This document shows, in pieces, positions 16,838 through 23,420 of a stretch of 31,500 bases of DNA. The notes beneath the pieces were generated by a model, which was not told the origin of the DNA, searched no databases, and was given only the letters and a program-made list of their open reading frames with translations. The position numbers were made by a program, and so were the translations under genes. This DNA is from DATLBY01 sp035526665 (GTDB lineage Bacteria; Acidobacteriota; Terriglobia; Bryobacterales; Bryobacteraceae), in NCBI GenBank assembly GCA_035526665.1, contig DATLBY010000442.1, forward strand, positions 1 to 31,500, read 5' to 3'. The first letter of the stretch is position 1. Every line of letters starts with the position of its first letter.

Positions 16838-17952
16838 GCTTCGATCTCTTCGGCAGCCTTGGGAGCGATGGTGAGCGTGACCAAGCTGTTGGAGTGTCTT
16901 GACGGCCTGTCCAGCGCCGCCAGCGCTTCTGGATCCGGATATCGGGAAAAGAGCGTGGCCCGCACGGTGGACAGAAATCCGCTCAATGAGTTGAACGTGT
17001 CGTGAACGGCGGACGCCTCATACCCGCTATGCACCATGCAGTTAGCGCATTTCGGGTTACCCGACTCAGTCCCATAGCGATGCCACTCGGTGGTTTCCAT
17101 CAACTCGGCGAAAGTGTCGGCGTAGCCGTCCTGCAGCAGGTAACAGGGCTTCTGCCAGCCGAACAGGTTATAGGTGGGCATGCCCCAGGGAGTGCACGCG
17201 TAATCGCGGCGGCCCATCAGGTATTCCAGAAAGAGCGGCGACAGGTTGAAGATCCAGCGTTTTTTGCGATTCGACAGGATTGTCCGGAATAGCTCTCGAG
17301 TCCGGTCTTTACCCAAAAAGTGCTGCTGGTCGGGAGCCTTGTCATAAGAGTAGCCGGGCGAAAGCATCATGCCCTCGACGCCCAGGTCCATCATCTCGTC
17401 AAAGAAATCGCGGACGCTTCGCGGGTCTGCGCCGTCAAACAGAGTCGCATTGGTGGTCACGCGGAAGCCACGCTTTACCGCTTCCTGAATGCCTTCCACC
17501 GCAAGCTCATAGCCGCCCTCTTTGCACACCGAGAAGTCATGGTGTTCCTTCTGCCCATCCATGTGCACTGAGAAAGTGAGATACTTGCTCGGCTGGAACA
17601 GGTGAATCTTCTCTTTCAGAAGCAGGGCATTGGTGCAAAGATAAATGTACTTCTTGCGGGCGACCAGTCCCTCGACAATCTCCTGGATCTGCGGATGCAT
17701 CAGCGGTTCGCCGCCGGGAATGGAAACCATGGGAGCGCCGCACTCATCCACCGCGCGGAAGCACTGTTCCGGACTCAGGTTCTGCTTCAGGATGTGGGCC
17801 GGATACTGAATCTTGCCGCAGCCGGCGCAGGCCAGGTTGCAGCGGAACAGAGGTTCCAGCATGAGCACAAGCGGATACTGCCGCTTCCCGGCGAACTTCT
17901 GCTTCAGCACGTAGCTTGCGACCGTCCACATCTGTGAAACGGGTACACCCAT
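16834..17952 (-). CDS. hpnH: Adenosyl-hopene transferase HpnH (radical SAM)
   Basis: Adds a 5'-deoxyadenosyl group to diploptene, the first step toward extended, functionalised C35 hopanoids in the membrane. The radical-SAM cluster motif CNLACAGC (Cys38, Cys42, Cys45) lies in LMLEPLFRCNLACAGCGKIQYP. SIPGGEPLMHP and the C-terminal cysteine region (CTPWGMPTYNLFGWQKPCYLLQDGY, CANCMVHSGYEA) are typical of HpnH. A longer reading to 17979 exists, but AGGAGG seven nucleotides before the ATG at 17952 and the family start MGVPVSQMW fix this start. Other hopanoid genes are not in the window, so the cluster is split. Confidence 0.96.
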   Translation of the reverse strand: MGVPVSQMWTVASYVLKQKFAGKRQYPLVLMLEPLFRCNLACAGCGKIQYPAHILKQNLSPEQCFRAVDECGAPMVSIPGGEPLMHPQIQEIVEGLVARKKYIYLCTNALLLKEKIHLFQPSKYLTFSVHMDGQKEHHDFSVCKEGGYELAVEGIQEAVKRGFRVTTNATLFDGADPRSVRDFFDEMMDLGVEGMMLSPGYSYDKAPDQQHFLGKDRTRELFRTILSNRKKRWIFNLSPLFLEYLMGRRDYACTPWGMPTYNLFGWQKPCYLLQDGYADTFAELMETTEWHRYGTESGNPKCANCMVHSGYEASAVHDTFNSLSGFLSTVRATLFSRYPDPEALAALDRPSRHSNSLVTLTIAPKAAEEIEA

Positions 17953-18052
17953 CCAGAACCCTCCTAGCAGCGCAGGCACGCACCTGTGCCGTCCGGCTAT
18001 GACTTTCCTCTATTGTCCCATTAGTCGGAAGTATTTTCATCCTGAGCCGCTA

Positions 18053-18082
18053 TTTACCGTGGAGGTGAGGCCACGATATCAT
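18053..18082 (+). promoter_or_regulatory. Promoter candidate for the MFS gene
   Basis: TTTACC (18053–18058) and TATCAT (18077–18082) are 18 bp apart and end only 14 bp before the ATG at 18097. No Shine-Dalgarno is visible, so a very short leader or leaderless transcript is possible. Confidence 0.35.
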
Positions 18083-18096
18083 TTACACTGCAAACT

Positions 18097-19329
18097 ATGC
18101 ACTCTTCCTTAAGGGTTCGCCTCAGCCTGATGATGTTCCTGAATTATGTGGTGTGGGGGGCTTGGTACGTCACCTTAGGCACGTATCTGACAGCCACCCT
18201 AAAGTTCAGCGGGACACAATCCGGGGCGGTGTTTGGAACGGCTGCGCTCGCCTGCATGATCTCGCCGTTCTTCGTCGGCATGATCGCCGACCGCTACTTT
18301 TCCTCTGAACGACTGCTCTCCGCTTTACATCTGCTGGGAGCGGTATTTCTGTATCTGGTGACGCAAGTCACCAGCTTCGGCGCGGTCTACTGGCTGCTGC
18401 TGGCACATTGCCTCTGCTACTTTCCTACTTTCGCGCTCACAAATTCCCTCACTCTCAGGAATGTCAAGGACGCCGGCGCCGAGTTCCCGCTCATTCGCGT
18501 CTTCGCCACATTGGGCTGGATCGCGATAGGCGTTACGGTGGGACAGCTCGGAGTAGAGACGACGTCGATGCCGTTTTTACTTGCCTCCGGGGCAGCCGTC
18601 GTGATGAGCCTCTATAGTCTGACGCTGCCGCACACGCCGCCGACGGCCAGAGGCAAGAAGGTTACCGTCAGCAATGTTCTCGGCCTGGACGCATTGGTGA
18701 TGCTGAAAGACAGATCGTACCTGGTGTTTGTGATTGCGTCGGTTCTGGCCTGTATCCCCCTCACATTCTATTTTTCATTCACGAACGCCTATCTCAATGA
18801 AGCCGGTGTGGCGAACGCCGCGGGCAAGATGACATTGGGGCAGGTTTCCGAAGTGGTCATGATGCTGGTGATGCCGTTCGTGTACCGCCGAGTCACATTG
18901 AAATCCATTCTGCTGTTGGGACTGCTGGCCTGGGCGGTGCGCTACACGCTGCTGGCATACGGCAATCCCGGACCCGGTATGTGGATGTTCTATATCGCGA
19001 TCATGCTGCACGGCGTCTGTTTTGACTTCTTCTTCATGACGGGGCAGCTCTATACCGACCAGGAGGCGCCGGCTCATTTGCGTGGAACGGCGCAAGGGTT
19101 CATCACTTTCCTTACGTATGGCGTCGGGATGTTCATCGGTTCACTGCTCTCGGGTACGGCCGTAGACTACTTCAGCACTACTTCCGGAAGTACGGTAGTC
19201 CGCAACTGGCAGGGGTTTTGGCTAAGCTCGGCCGGCGGCGCCTTCGCGATTCTGCTGCTGGTAGCCGTATTCTTCCGGGACCACAGCAAGATTCAGACGA
19301 AAGAAGCCGTCGCGGTGGCCGCCGATTGA
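18097..19329 (+). CDS. MFS transporter of the nucleoside:H+ symporter type (NupG-like)
   Basis: 410-residue inner-membrane protein with about 12 hydrophobic segments. The N-terminus (LSLMMFLNYVVWGAWYVTLGTYL) and the loop GMIADRYFSSERLL match the nucleoside H+ symporter branch of the major facilitator superfamily (NupG/XapB). Also typical are CYFPTFALTNSLTLRNV, the cytosolic loop after helix 6, and DFFFMTGQLYTDQEAPAHLRGTAQGFITFLTYGVGMFIG. It probably takes up nucleosides with protons; some relatives may transport other solutes. Its stop codon is 23 bp from a transposable-element insertion. Confidence 0.9.
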   Translation: MHSSLRVRLSLMMFLNYVVWGAWYVTLGTYLTATLKFSGTQSGAVFGTAALACMISPFFVGMIADRYFSSERLLSALHLLGAVFLYLVTQVTSFGAVYWLLLAHCLCYFPTFALTNSLTLRNVKDAGAEFPLIRVFATLGWIAIGVTVGQLGVETTSMPFLLASGAAVVMSLYSLTLPHTPPTARGKKVTVSNVLGLDALVMLKDRSYLVFVIASVLACIPLTFYFSFTNAYLNEAGVANAAGKMTLGQVSEVVMMLVMPFVYRRVTLKSILLLGLLAWAVRYTLLAYGNPGPGMWMFYIAIMLHGVCFDFFFMTGQLYTDQEAPAHLRGTAQGFITFLTYGVGMFIGSLLSGTAVDYFSTTSGSTVVRNWQGFWLSSAGGAFAILLLVAVFFRDHSKIQTKEAVAVAAD

Positions 19330-19346
19330 ATTTTCACTGCGTGAAG

Positions 19347-19352
19347 GTCAGG
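19347..19352. repeat. Left copy of 6-bp target-site duplication GTCAGG
   Basis: The identical hexamer is found at 21327–21332, immediately outside the other terminal inverted repeat. Confidence 0.75.
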
Positions 19353-19375
19353 TGTCACTTTCAGCATTAAATGGC
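19353..19375 (+). repeat. Left terminal inverted repeat
   Basis: Starts TGTCACTTTCA and ends TGGC. It pairs with 21304–21326 at 19 of 23 positions. Confidence 0.78.
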
Positions 19376-19390
19376 GTAGTTCCGTCAACA

Positions 19391-19963
19391 TTAGTTGGCA
19401 TGTTTGGCCTTCCTCGCTGACGGAGGCGTCCGGGCAAGAAGCCTACTCACAGTCGCCGGATGAATTTTGAACAGCCGTGCGGCGTCGGCGGCCGTCTTGT
19501 CGCCCTTCGATACCATCTTGCGAATTTCAACCTGCTGTTGAAGCGCCAGCTTCGGACGGCGCCGCCGATACGTCGCTCTTCGCGGGCGGCGTCCAATCCG
19601 GCCCTGGTCCGCTCTTTGAGCATCGCCCTTTCGAACTCGGCGAACGCCCCGACCATCTGCATCATCATTTGGCCTGCCGGTGTTGTCGTGTCGATGGCCT
19701 CGGTCAGGCTTCGGAGTCCCGCCCCGGATTCCCCGAGTCGCTCCATGATCGTAAGCACATCCCGCAGCGAGCGAGACAGCCGGTCGAGTTTCCAGACCAC
19801 GAGCACATCACCCTTGCGAAGTTGGTCGAGCAGCCGGTGAAGTTCAGGCCGATCCCAGCGCCCCCCGGAGGCCTTCTCTCTAAAGATCCGCTCGCATCCG
19901 AGCGCCGCCACTTGGATGGCGGCATCCTGATCGTCGGTGAGACCTGGCGTAGCCGATCTGCAT
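19391..19963 (-). pseudogene. Broken Tn3-type serine resolvase/invertase (TnpR-like)
   Basis: The original start is probably ATG 19963 (MQIGYAR), just before the catalytic serine region. That region is damaged: GCCAGG-TCTC-ACC lacks two bases needed for the usual ARVST. From there DDQDAAIQVAALGCERIFREKASGGRWDRPELHRLLDQLRKGDVLVVWKLDRLSRSLRDVL and AIDTTTPAGQMMMQMVGAFAEFERAMLKERTRAGLDAAREE is a textbook resolvase. Near 19562 a one-base deletion moves the reading frame. The C-terminal HTH (RRPKLALQQQVEIRKMV, KTAADAARLFKIHPATVSRLL) continues in the other frame to the TAA at 19391. The longer reading from 20100 adds unrelated residues. Inactive as it stands. Confidence 0.85.
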
Positions 19964-20263
19964 TGCTCAAATGTATCGCCAATCGAAACAGTAACGCAAT
20001 ACGTTTTTGCAACGCAAGAAGCCCAGCAAATCAACTTCCTGTCGGATCGTTGCGAAACCGAAGGTTTCCGCAACGACACGAGGAACTCTGCACAAGTCAC
20101 CGACGATCCGCTCGGAGCAGTTCGCTAGACTCTGCGCTGTTTGCGGGTTCTATGGTGGGAATTGGCCTAACAATCTGGCGCGCCGGCGTCTCGGAATCTG
20201 GCGACCAAGACAGTTCGCGAACACCTTCATGCAACAGTATTCTATTTACATAAAGACGATCAA
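19964..20263. other. Non-coding interval with probable resolvase res region
   Basis: This 300-bp stretch between the resolvase start and the patatin start has no convincing gene. Its main feature is a near-perfect 30-bp palindrome at 20047–20076. Nearby are partial GCAACG/CGTTGC motifs (around 20000–20030). This is where Tn3-family resolvases keep their res subsites, upstream of tnpR. Confidence 0.5.
20047..20076. repeat. Inverted repeat, candidate res subsite
   Basis: TCGTTGCGAAACC (20047–20059) and GGTTTCCGCAACGA (20063–20076) are reverse complements except for one extra C, separated by GAA. Placed 84 bp upstream of the resolvase start codon. Confidence 0.65.
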
Positions 20264-21130
20264 CTGAGTAATACGCGTGCCTTGGTTCTGGCTGGTGGTG
20301 GCTACGCTGCGAGTGCATGGGAGCTTGGCCTCGTTACAGGAATGGCTGACGCGGGTCTCGACATCAGAAACGCCGACCTTTTCGTGGGAACTTCTTCTGG
20401 CTCCAGGGTCGCGCTACATCTTGCAAGCGGAGACGCGCACGAAGACGCATTTCACCGACGCCTGCAACCCCTGCCGCCGTCCCCCGGGCGGCCTCCTGTC
20501 GTTGACTGGGTAGCACTTCGCGAGGGCATCGCTAGCGCGAAGCAAGCCGGTGGCAGCAAGACGGAAATTCTGCGAAGAATCGGGTCGTTGGCGTTAGCAG
20601 CCGCTTCGGGCACGAGTGGCCCGAGCCGGCGGGAGATCGTCGCGGCCCAGCTGCCGGTGACGGCGTGGCCGGAAAAACGGGTGCTTATCGCTACCGTCAA
20701 TGCCGACACGGGAGAGCGGCGCGCCTTCGATCGTGACAGCGGCATCCATCTGGTAGACGCGGTAATTGCGAGCACTGCTTCCTTTGGTGCGCCGCCCGTC
20801 CTGTTTCAAGGCGAGCATTATATTGACGGCGGCTTCTATTGCACGGACAACGCGGATCTGGCTACCGGCTTCGATCGTGTGATGATCCTCGCGCTCAAAC
20901 GCCCCCCGGAAATTCCGTCCATGAGCGTAGCAACGCTGGATGAAACTGTGAAAACACTGCAAGACGATGGCGCTCAGGTTGAAGTCATCCAACCCGATGA
21001 AACCACGTTGGCAGCCCTCGCGGCGGCTGGTGGCCTTCTGAATCCGGCGATCTCCGCGCCGGCGGCAAGGGCTGGGCGCTTACAAGGCGGACGTATCGTA
21101 AGCGAACGTATTTCGTCGTTTTGGAGGTAG
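20264..21130 (+). CDS. Patatin-like phospholipase, element cargo, unusual start codon
   Basis: Probable lipid acyl hydrolase with a Ser-Asp dyad. Reading from CTG 20264 gives SNTRALVLAGGGYAASAWELGLV. The oxyanion loop GGGYAASAW, the nucleophile elbow GTSSGS (GxSxG) and the catalytic Asp in the DGG motif (YIDGGFYC) are all present. The C-terminus SERISSFWR is like bacterial patatins of about 290 residues. There is no ATG, GTG or TTG in frame between the upstream stop (20168) and TTG 20282, and that TTG falls inside the first beta-strand. CTG aligned with family starts is my best choice; loss of the start is the alternative. It has no signal peptide, so it may act on cytosolic-side membranes. 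It lies wholly within the TIR-bounded element. Confidence 0.82.
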   Translation: MSNTRALVLAGGGYAASAWELGLVTGMADAGLDIRNADLFVGTSSGSRVALHLASGDAHEDAFHRRLQPLPPSPGRPPVVDWVALREGIASAKQAGGSKTEILRRIGSLALAAASGTSGPSRREIVAAQLPVTAWPEKRVLIATVNADTGERRAFDRDSGIHLVDAVIASTASFGAPPVLFQGEHYIDGGFYCTDNADLATGFDRVMILALKRPPEIPSMSVATLDETVKTLQDDGAQVEVIQPDETTLAALAAAGGLLNPAISAPAARAGRLQGGRIVSERISSFWR

Positions 21131-21303
21131 AGAGCGCCGGAGCGTTCGGTGGCTGCTCCAGAAGCTCCTGGACAGTTTGGCCGAAGGATCGATCACTCGC
21201 CATCAATTGCCAAAGCGTTTACCAAACCATTCTGGTGATTTCCCCGGCTTGCTCCTGGATCACGGGGTACTCTTGAAAGAGCGGCTTCCACCTGTCTCTC
21301 GGT
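21131..21303. other. Non-coding tail of the element
   Basis: I see no gene, hairpin or repeat here apart from the terminal repeat that follows. Confidence 0.5.
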
Positions 21304-21326
21304 GCCAAATAATTATGAAAGTGACA
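21304..21326 (-). repeat. Right terminal inverted repeat
   Basis: Ends TGAAAGTGACA; reverse complement of the left repeat at 19 of 23 positions. Confidence 0.78.
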
Positions 21327-21332
21327 GTCAGG
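21327..21332. repeat. Right copy of target-site duplication GTCAGG
   Basis: Identical to 19347–19352. It contains the stop codon of the flanking membrane-protein gene. Confidence 0.75.
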
Positions 21333-21600
21333 ACCGGCGTCTGCTGTAGTGTCCGCCGCCAACCAGGCCCAGATCCAGAATGACCGCCACCCCGATCACC
21401 ACAAAGTCGAAGGCGTCGAATATCTGATGAGTCTTAGTCAGCCAGGTATAAGCAATCAACGTCAGGGGCATGAACAGGAACCCCAGAAGTGGAATCAGGA
21501 TGCCGTCATATACTCCACGAAAAAAATTCGTGAAGAAATAGAGCAGCACGATCGCTAAGCGGGGAAAGGCCAGGACGAGAATCAACGCCAGACAAGGCAT
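21328..21600 (-). CDS. Small integral membrane protein (about 90 aa)
   Basis: Three hydrophobic segments (LALILVLAFPRLAIVLLYFF, ILIPLLGFLFMPLTLIAYTWL, FVVIGVAVILDLGLVGGG) joined by short loops, with a basic C-terminus HYSRRRS. It resembles uncharacterised small membrane proteins with FPRxxIVLLY. The ATG at 21600 places the first helix at the N-terminus; ATGs at 21636 and 21633 would add a short hydrophilic leader. Its stop codon lies within the target-site duplication, and the insertion left the coding sequence intact. Confidence 0.72.
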   Translation of the reverse strand: MPCLALILVLAFPRLAIVLLYFFTNFFRGVYDGILIPLLGFLFMPLTLIAYTWLTKTHQIFDAFDFVVIGVAVILDLGLVGGGHYSRRRS

Positions 21601-21788
21601 GTCCTTTCTTACCACAAAATCGTGCTCCGGCATCACCAGTTTGCCGAAAAAGCACTTCGATAGGGTCGCTAATGCGCGGCGTTATGCGGGACCTTCTTAG
21701 CGCACCTGATCCGTTCTACTGACCTTGCAGTCTCGTGAAAAACACAAGAATCACGGTAGAATGATTCGGCAGGCGGTGGAGGTGGTTC

Positions 21789-22379
21789 ATGAGTACCGTC
21801 AAGCACAAGACTAGGCGGACGCGGGTTTGCGGCGTATCAATCGCGCTGAGTATAGCCTTCGGGTTTCTTGGCGCTTCGTTGCAGCGACTTTCAGCGGAAG
21901 CTCAGACAGCGTCCGGCACGATGTACTCCTCCAAGCGGATGGCCGACGGCAAACGGTGGACCACCCAGAATCTAAATGTCATCATCTTGCCATCCTATTG
22001 CTACGAAGATGCGGAACTGAATTGCCGCCGGTATGGCCGTTTGTACACGTGGGAGTCGGCCCGGCGAGTATGTCAGTGATTGGGAATTGGATGGCGCTTG
22101 CCGACGGACGACGAGTGGCGGCAGCTGGCGAAGGGCTACGGTGGCGGCAGCGCGGATTCGGCCGGAGGCAGCTCGGGATTCAATGCCTTGCTAGGCGGTG
22201 GCCGCTCCGATGATGTTCAGTATGCACGATTGGAAGCTCACGGGTTCTATTGGACGGCATCAGAGAGTGGTCCGGCCTGTGGATGGTACTACAACTTTGG
22301 TCGAGGCGGGCAAGCTCGCCATCGCCAAAGCGATGGAGAGAAGCAGAGGGTATTTTCCGTTCGGTGCGTCAGGGAGTGA
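21789..22379 (+). pseudogene. FISUMP-domain secreted protein interrupted by in-frame TGA
   Basis: A single frame runs from ATG 21789 to the stop at 22377–22379 but contains a TGA at 22077–22079. The first part has a signal peptide (VCGVSIALSIAFGFLGASLQRLSAEA) and MADGKRWTTQNLNVIILPSYCYEDAELNCRRYGRLYTWESARRVCQ. The second part resumes directly as LGIGWRLPTDDEWRQLAKGYGGGSADSAGG … ARLEAHGFYWTASESGPACGWYYNFG … RVFSVRCVRE. These are consecutive pieces of the Fibrobacter succinogenes major paralogous (FISUMP) domain, where CQSLG is usual at the junction, so a Ser codon TCA has probably become TGA. The Shine-Dalgarno GGAGGTG is strong. Confidence 0.82.
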
Positions 22380-22485
22380 CGACTCAAACCCTCTCCCATG
22401 GGGATCATGTGAAGCCGGATGAACGGCCTGCCTTCGCTATGGCGGCCCTTGATGGCGCCATGTTGCCGCCGAAGGCGATGTTGAA

Positions 22486-23392
22486 ATGACACCCATCAGC
22501 TCAAACCGCATCCTCCAACTTCCCGTTCAGACGAACGAGTTCTCTGCCGCCTTCAGTCCGGATCGGTCGCGTTTGCTTACAATTGACGATCGCATTGTTC
22601 AGCTCTGGGAGACGGAAACCCGCAAATTGCCTTCACACGCTTACCGGGCACACCGGACCCGTTTCTACTCTCGCCTGGACCGCGGATCAAAAGTGGGTGG
22701 CTTCGGGCGGGCATGACGACCGGTCCATTCGCCTTTGGGATGTTAGCTCGGGTGAATGCGTTCAGGTGTTGGGTGGCAACCGGTCCTATGTCCGTTCTCT
22801 GTATTTCAGCCATTCTCAGGAGCAAATTTTGTCCGGGTCCGGGGATGGGATGGTCAGTCTTTGGGAGTTGCCAAGCGGGAAGCTGCTGCAGCGATTTCAG
22901 GGTCACACCGATGGCGTGTACGATGCCGTTTTCGACGCGAGCGAGAGTCGAATCCTGTCAGGAGGCCGTGACCGGACCATTAGACTCTGGGACGTCAATA
23001 CCGGGCACTGCCTGAATGTATTGACCGGATCGGGATTCCATATTTTATGTCTGGCCTGGCATGTGGATCAACGACGATTCCTTTCCTGCGCCGGCGATAT
23101 CCGGCTCTGGGACTCCGAAACGGGCGACTGCCTACAGGTGTTTCATGGCCATCGGGACACCATTCGAACGGTCGCTTGGAGTCACGATTACCACCATGTT
23201 CTCTCGGCTTCCCATGACCGCTCGGTGCGGATTTGGGATGCGGAGACAGCACGCTGCACTGCAGTGCTTCAGGGGCACGAGGACTGCGTCGTCAACGCCA
23301 TCTGGACCCTCGACCGCAGGTTTGTGATTTCCTGCGATTCCAGCGGTGAATTGCGATGGTGGGCAATTACCGGAACACGAGGTTTCGAATGA
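22486..23392 (+). pseudogene. Seven-bladed WD40 repeat protein broken by one extra T
   Basis: From ATG 22486 the frame gives MTPISSNRILQLPVQTNEFSAAFSPDRSRLLTIDDRIVQLWETETRK. The WD40 sequence then continues one frame over (CLHTLTGHTGPVSTLAWTADQKWVASGGHDDRSIRLWD …) to the stop at 23390–23392. Removing one T from AAATTGCC at 22624–22631 joins the two exactly. Counting blades across the junction gives seven (RIVQLWE, SIRLWDV, VSLWELP, TIRLWDV, DIRLWDS, SVRIWDA, LRWWAIT), a complete propeller. Such proteins are scaffolds. A start in the second frame at 22583 would lose most of blade one. Confidence 0.8.
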
Positions 23393-23420
23393 GCACGCCC
23401 CTGCCAGGCAGCGTACCTGC

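Larger units (their letters stand above)
19353..21326. mobile_element. Non-autonomous transposable element (1974 bp) with 23-bp imperfect TIRs and 6-bp TSD, carrying resolvase relic and patatin gene
   Basis: The left end 19353–19375 and the reverse complement of 21304–21326 match at 19 of 23 positions, beginning with an identical 11-mer TGTCACTTTCA. GTCAGG directly abuts both ends outside the repeats, as expected for a duplicated target. The interior holds a broken serine recombinase gene (minus), a palindrome and a patatin-like gene (plus); I see no transposase. A second CATTA-NN-TGGC copy (19389–19399) lies inside the left end, resembling the repeated terminal sites of IS21-type elements, but family assignment is uncertain. 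Removing one target copy and the element leaves the flanking convergent genes with stops 18 nt apart. Confidence 0.78.

Noticed and set aside
19333..19345. TTCAC/GTGAA hairpin after the MFS gene
   Set aside because: Only five base pairs with AT-rich ends and no T-tract; too weak to call a terminator.
19964..20100. N-terminal extension of the resolvase frame
   Set aside because: The added residues are unlike any resolvase N-terminus, and MQIGYAR at 19963 lies in the other frame as expected after a deletion.
19353..21326. Assignment of the element to the Tn3 family because of the resolvase
   Set aside because: The ends begin with TGTCA rather than the GGGG typical of Tn3, the repeats are 23 bp rather than about 38, and the target duplication is 6 bp rather than 5.
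22077..22079. TGA read as selenocysteine in the FISUMP gene
   Set aside because: No selenocysteine insertion element is apparent just downstream, and relatives have Ser at this site.
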